From contig NZ_WKYV01000001.1 in the NCBI RefSeq assembly GCF_009677585.1, forward strand, positions 5,001-69,000: 64,000 bases of DNA, in the 5' to 3' direction. The translations under genes and the position numbers were made by a program. The notes under the pieces were generated by a model that was not told the DNA's origin, did no database searches, and was given only the letters and a program-made list of their open reading frames with translations. This document shows, in pieces, positions 61,152-64,000 of this stretch; the first letter of the stretch is position 1, and each line of letters begins with the position of its first letter. This DNA is from Lactonifactor sp. BIOML-A5. GTDB taxonomy: Bacteria; Bacillota; Clostridia; Lachnospirales; Lachnospiraceae.

Positions 61152-64000
61152 CTATTTTACCCATACTCCTGAGCTGTTTACGTAGTAATTCCCAACCCAG
61201 GTGTCAGCTGCCATAGCTCCGCTGCTGTATAGATAGTACCACTTACTTCCGATCTTCTGCCAGCCGGTCTGCATCGCTCCGCTTCCGTTCAGATAATACC
61301 AGGTTTTTCCGTCTAACAGCCAGCCGGTTTCCATGGCACCGCTTTCCTTCAAGTAATACCATATGCCTCCGATCTTCTGCCACCCGGTCTGCATCGCTCC
61401 GCTTCTGTTCAGATAATACCAGGTTTTTCCGTCTAACAGCCAGCCGGTTTCCATGGCACCGCTTTCTCTCAGGTAATACCATATGCCTCCGATCTTCTGC
61501 CACCCAGTCTGCATCGCTCCGCTGCTGCTGCTGTAATACCAGGTATTTCCTACCTTGTACCAGCCGGTCTGCATGGCTCCGCTTCCGTTCAGATAATACC
61601 ACTTACTGCCAAGGAATATCCAGCCGGTCTGCATTTTTCCCTGAGTGCTCATATAGTACCAGGTAGATCCAACTCTTACCCAGCCAGTACACATCGCCCC
61701 GCTGTTGTCACAATAATACCAGCCGCCTGTAGTCTGTATCCAACCGGTGCGCATATAGCCGTCTTTGTCAAAGACATACCATTTTCCATGGATCTGTGCC
61801 CACTTTCCGGCCGGCCATGTACCGTCGATGTATCGGTACCACCAGCCATGATTATTTTTGATCCAGGCTCCGCTGTATACCACATTCACTCTGCAGACCG
61901 CGGTTTTCCCGCCGTCTTCTGTGGTAACTGTGATGTCTGCTTTTCCTTCCCCTTTTGCCGTAACTTTTCCATTTGCATCCACAGCTGCTACGGAAGAATT
62001 GGAAGATTTCCAGGATACCTTCTTATTTAATGCGGTAGCCGGGGAAACAACTGCCTGCAAAACTGTCGTTCCATTTTTGTCCAGAGTGATCTGCGTCTTG
62101 TCCAGGGTTACATCTGCTACTAAGAGTTCTGCCTTGGTCATAATTGCATCCATCAGAGATTTCCCATCATTCAGTGCTGATTCGATCTCTTCCGGCGTCT
62201 GAGCGGCATCAATGGCTTCTAACCCTTTTTCCAGAATCTCTGATAATTCGGTTTTTTGCCCTTCTAAATATTCATCAGGATTTTTATAACTGCTCAGCTC
62301 TTTTTTGGCTGCATTTCTGGAAGCTCCTATTTCTGTCATTCCCACCGCCAGAACATTGCCGGAATCCGTTTTATAGTACAGGGTCCCGTCTGCACCTGAA
62401 ATGATACTGGTAATACAATATTGCTGATACTGGGATGCCGGGATAAACAGTTCCTCTTTGATAGGTTCTGTCTGGCCTGGTTTATCTTTAATCAGTGTGA
62501 TTCCGCCGCTCATTTCATTGTATGTCATATAGAGATAGGAATATCCGTCAATGCCTTCGTATGCGGTGGATAGTAATACGGAGCCCTGTGGATACCCTTT
62601 CATGGGAACTGTATATACGGTTTCCATAGTCGCTGCATCTACTACCGCCACACCGAATTCCCCGCTAAAATTTCCGCCCGTACTAAATCCGGCATAGATT
62701 CTTCCTTTATAGACCACCGGTGTACTGGTGCTCATACTGCCTATTTTGCAGGAAACCAGCGATTCAGGATCAAAGACGCCGTCTGCTGCTACATCCATCC
62801 CATAGAGATAACCTGCCTTGGTCGTAAAGTATATTTTTCCGTTTGCACTGTCATAGGAAACCGTTGAGCGCTGATCGCCCTCTAACTCCGCCGTTTCTTT
62901 CACAGCTCCTGTATATTTGTCCACGGCATAGAGTTTCGATTTACCGTCTGCGAGAATATCACTTCCGAAGATAAGAGTATCCTCAACGGCAACTGCCCCT
63001 GCCCAATAGAATCCCTTATCGCAAGTATACGTCCATGCCGGGACTTTTGCTTCATCAGAAGCTTCCGGATCCTCATCGGTGATGGGCAGGCATACATAAT
63101 TGGAGGCTTTATTAGGATTCCAGAATCCCGTATATACATAGCCGTCAGAGTATGTAATAGGGCTGAGTGCCTGTCCGCCATAAGGATCCCGGTAGATCCA
63201 AAGTGACTCCAGTGTCTCGGCGTTAAACGCCTGAACGGTTCCGTTTGCCAAAGGAGCAAAGAGCATTCCATCTGCATATGTAGGCGGTGTATAGCCCCAG
63301 TTTATCGCTGCCGCCATGGAAGCGGAAGCCTGCTCCTCACCTGTTTTTAAGTCCAGTTTATAAATCTTAGAATTGGACATTACAATCAGCGAATCGTCTA
63401 CAATGATTTGTACACTGGGCGCTGCCGACCATCCGCTTCCCAGGGCCTTCGCCCATTTCAGTTCTGTCTCCTGGCTGTCATGAGGAGTAAGGGCCGGGGT
63501 AATTCCCATATTGTCTTGCCCTCTGCGGAAATTTGCCCATTCAGAGGGCAGGATGGTAAGTGTGCTCTCCGGTGCTTTTTCCAGAACAATATCTCTGGTC
63601 TCATCCTGATCTGCTGTAATCGTTCCCGTCTGTGAGATATATCCCGTCTTTACAGCCGTATAGGTATATTCTGCCCCCTGCATCAGTGTATAAAGGCTAT
63701 CCTCACCAGCCACTCTGCTGCCTGCGCTGTCCTTCAGTGTAAAGACAGCATCCTCCGGCGACAGATTTAATGTCATCCTGACAGAATTCTTTTTATTGAG
63801 ATTCAGTTTATAAGTGCTGTTTACAGCCCCCTCTGCGCTTACTTTAATCAGGGCCGTTGTCGTGTCTCCTGACAGAGTCACCACGGCATTCCCCTGCTCA
63901 TCCACAGGGAATTCGTTGACCGTAATCTGATAATCGCTTCCATATCCCTTCAAGTGGAGGGTTGCTTTCTCGTCAGAGTCGAGGACGTCCGCGTCATACG
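61152..64000 (-). CDS. Large secreted wall-binding protein with PQQ-like propeller, Ig-like domain and CW repeats (5' end cut)
   Basis: At least 948 codons are visible and the frame stays open to the right edge, so the N-terminus and signal peptide are missing. Order in the visible part: cadherin-like beta region (about 1-65), PEGA-like repeat (about 70-130), a PQQ-type beta-propeller with repeated strands such as SNSKIYKLDLKTGEE and GKSKLYAVDKYTGAVKE (about 155-560), a helical spacer, a Big_2 Ig-like domain (VTLDKTQITLDKNGTTVL, about 655-735) and eleven or so 20-residue choline-binding-like repeats (GWYYCDNSGAMCTGW type) to the end. It should sit on the outside of the cell wall. Confidence 0.92.
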   Translation of the reverse strand, partial: YDADVLDSDEKATLHLKGYGSDYQITVNEFPVDEQGNAVVTLSGDTTTALIKVSAEGAVNSTYKLNLNKKNSVRMTLNLSPEDAVFTLKDSAGSRVAGEDSLYTLMQGAEYTYTAVKTGYISQTGTITADQDETRDIVLEKAPESTLTILPSEWANFRRGQDNMGITPALTPHDSQETELKWAKALGSGWSAAPSVQIIVDDSLIVMSNSKIYKLDLKTGEEQASASMAAAINWGYTPPTYADGMLFAPLANGTVQAFNAETLESLWIYRDPYGGQALSPITYSDGYVYTGFWNPNKASNYVCLPITDEDPEASDEAKVPAWTYTCDKGFYWAGAVAVEDTLIFGSDILADGKSKLYAVDKYTGAVKETAELEGDQRSTVSYDSANGKIYFTTKAGYLYGMDVAADGVFDPESLVSCKIGSMSTSTPVVYKGRIYAGFSTGGNFSGEFGVAVVDAATMETVYTVPMKGYPQGSVLLSTAYEGIDGYSYLYMTYNEMSGGITLIKDKPGQTEPIKEELFIPASQYQQYCITSIISGADGTLYYKTDSGNVLAVGMTEIGASRNAAKKELSSYKNPDEYLEGQKTELSEILEKGLEAIDAAQTPEEIESALNDGKSLMDAIMTKAELLVADVTLDKTQITLDKNGTTVLQAVVSPATALNKKVSWKSSNSSVAAVDANGKVTAKGEGKADITVTTEDGGKTAVCRVNVVYSGAWIKNNHGWWYRYIDGTWPAGKWAQIHGKWYVFDKDGYMRTGWIQTTGGWYYCDNSGAMCTGWVRVGSTWYYMSTQGKMQTGWIFLGSKWYYLNGSGAMQTGWYKVGNTWYYSSSSGAMQTGWQKIGGIWYYLRESGAMETGWLLDGKTWYYLNRSGAMQTGWQKIGGIWYYLKESGAMETGWLLDGKTWYYLNGSGAMQTGWQKIGSKWYYLYSSGAMAADTWVGNYYVNSSGVWVK
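61180..61860 (-). repeat. Tandem 60-bp wall-binding repeats, including a duplicated 120-bp unit
   Basis: About eleven consecutive roughly 60-bp units encode the W-Y-Y-L/S-G-A-M-x-T-G-W repeats. Units at about 61250-61370 and 61370-61490 are nearly identical over 120 bp (both encode QKIGGIWYYL then LLDGKTWYYLN), which points to a recent tandem duplication. Confidence 0.85.

Overview
The window reads as a chromosomal segment of a strictly anaerobic, low-to-mid GC Firmicute, most likely a gut Lachnospiraceae (Clostridia). The basis is AGGAGG-type ribosome sites throughout, a radA-clpC block, ferredoxin-linked 2-oxoacid metabolism, a split transketolase, DUF-type membrane proteins common in that family, and choline-binding-like wall repeats. 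Nearly all genes lie on the minus strand; only a cold-shock gene and two GntR regulators run on plus. I see no rRNA, tRNA, CRISPR array or intact prophage.

Layout, left to right. 1-6.7 kb: radA (cut by the left edge), a small conserved protein, clpC with a GntR regulator, and a MATE exporter with its MarR regulator. 6.7-14.9 kb: a UroD-family protein behind a structured leader, then a molybdenum block transcribed modA-modB-modC-moeA-like-moaC-moaA-mog-MOSC-macrodomain. 15-19.2 kb: M20 peptidase, a membrane diguanylate cyclase and a RhuM-family gene. 19.2-21.3 kb: a decayed island with a broken PAPS-reductase-like gene. 21.5-25 kb: purE-M-N-D. 25-28.7 kb: M29-like aminopeptidase, HD hydrolase and small membrane proteins. 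28.7-33.5 kb: pyrC-F-K-D-E. 33.5-34.5 kb: an intergenic region with two large inverted repeats, then a cspA-type gene.

34.9-43.6 kb is a catabolic locus: TRAP transporter (dctPQM), split transketolase, an oxidoreductase resembling D-apionate oxidoisomerase, a hydroxypyruvate-reductase-like dehydrogenase and two tandem FadR-type regulators. The chemistry fits together: 3-oxo-isoapionate is a formal transketolase donor that would leave hydroxypyruvate. I propose this as a possibly undescribed route; the specific substrate is inference.

43.7-56.9 kb is an amino-acid fermentation locus: M20 amidohydrolase, GNAT, ADP-forming acyl-CoA synthetase, four-subunit 2-oxoacid:ferredoxin oxidoreductase, MFS transporter, two Glu/Leu/Phe/Val dehydrogenases, an IclR regulator and two threonine-dehydratase-like enzymes. 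Four copies of a GTTC-N9-GAAC palindrome lie just downstream of the promoters of iclR, the dehydratase operon and the first dehydrogenase, which points to one IclR regulon. 57-64 kb: a phosphoribosyltransferase-like protein, a secreted NlpC/P60-3D hydrolase, a TIM-barrel protein and a large secreted wall-binding protein cut by the right edge.
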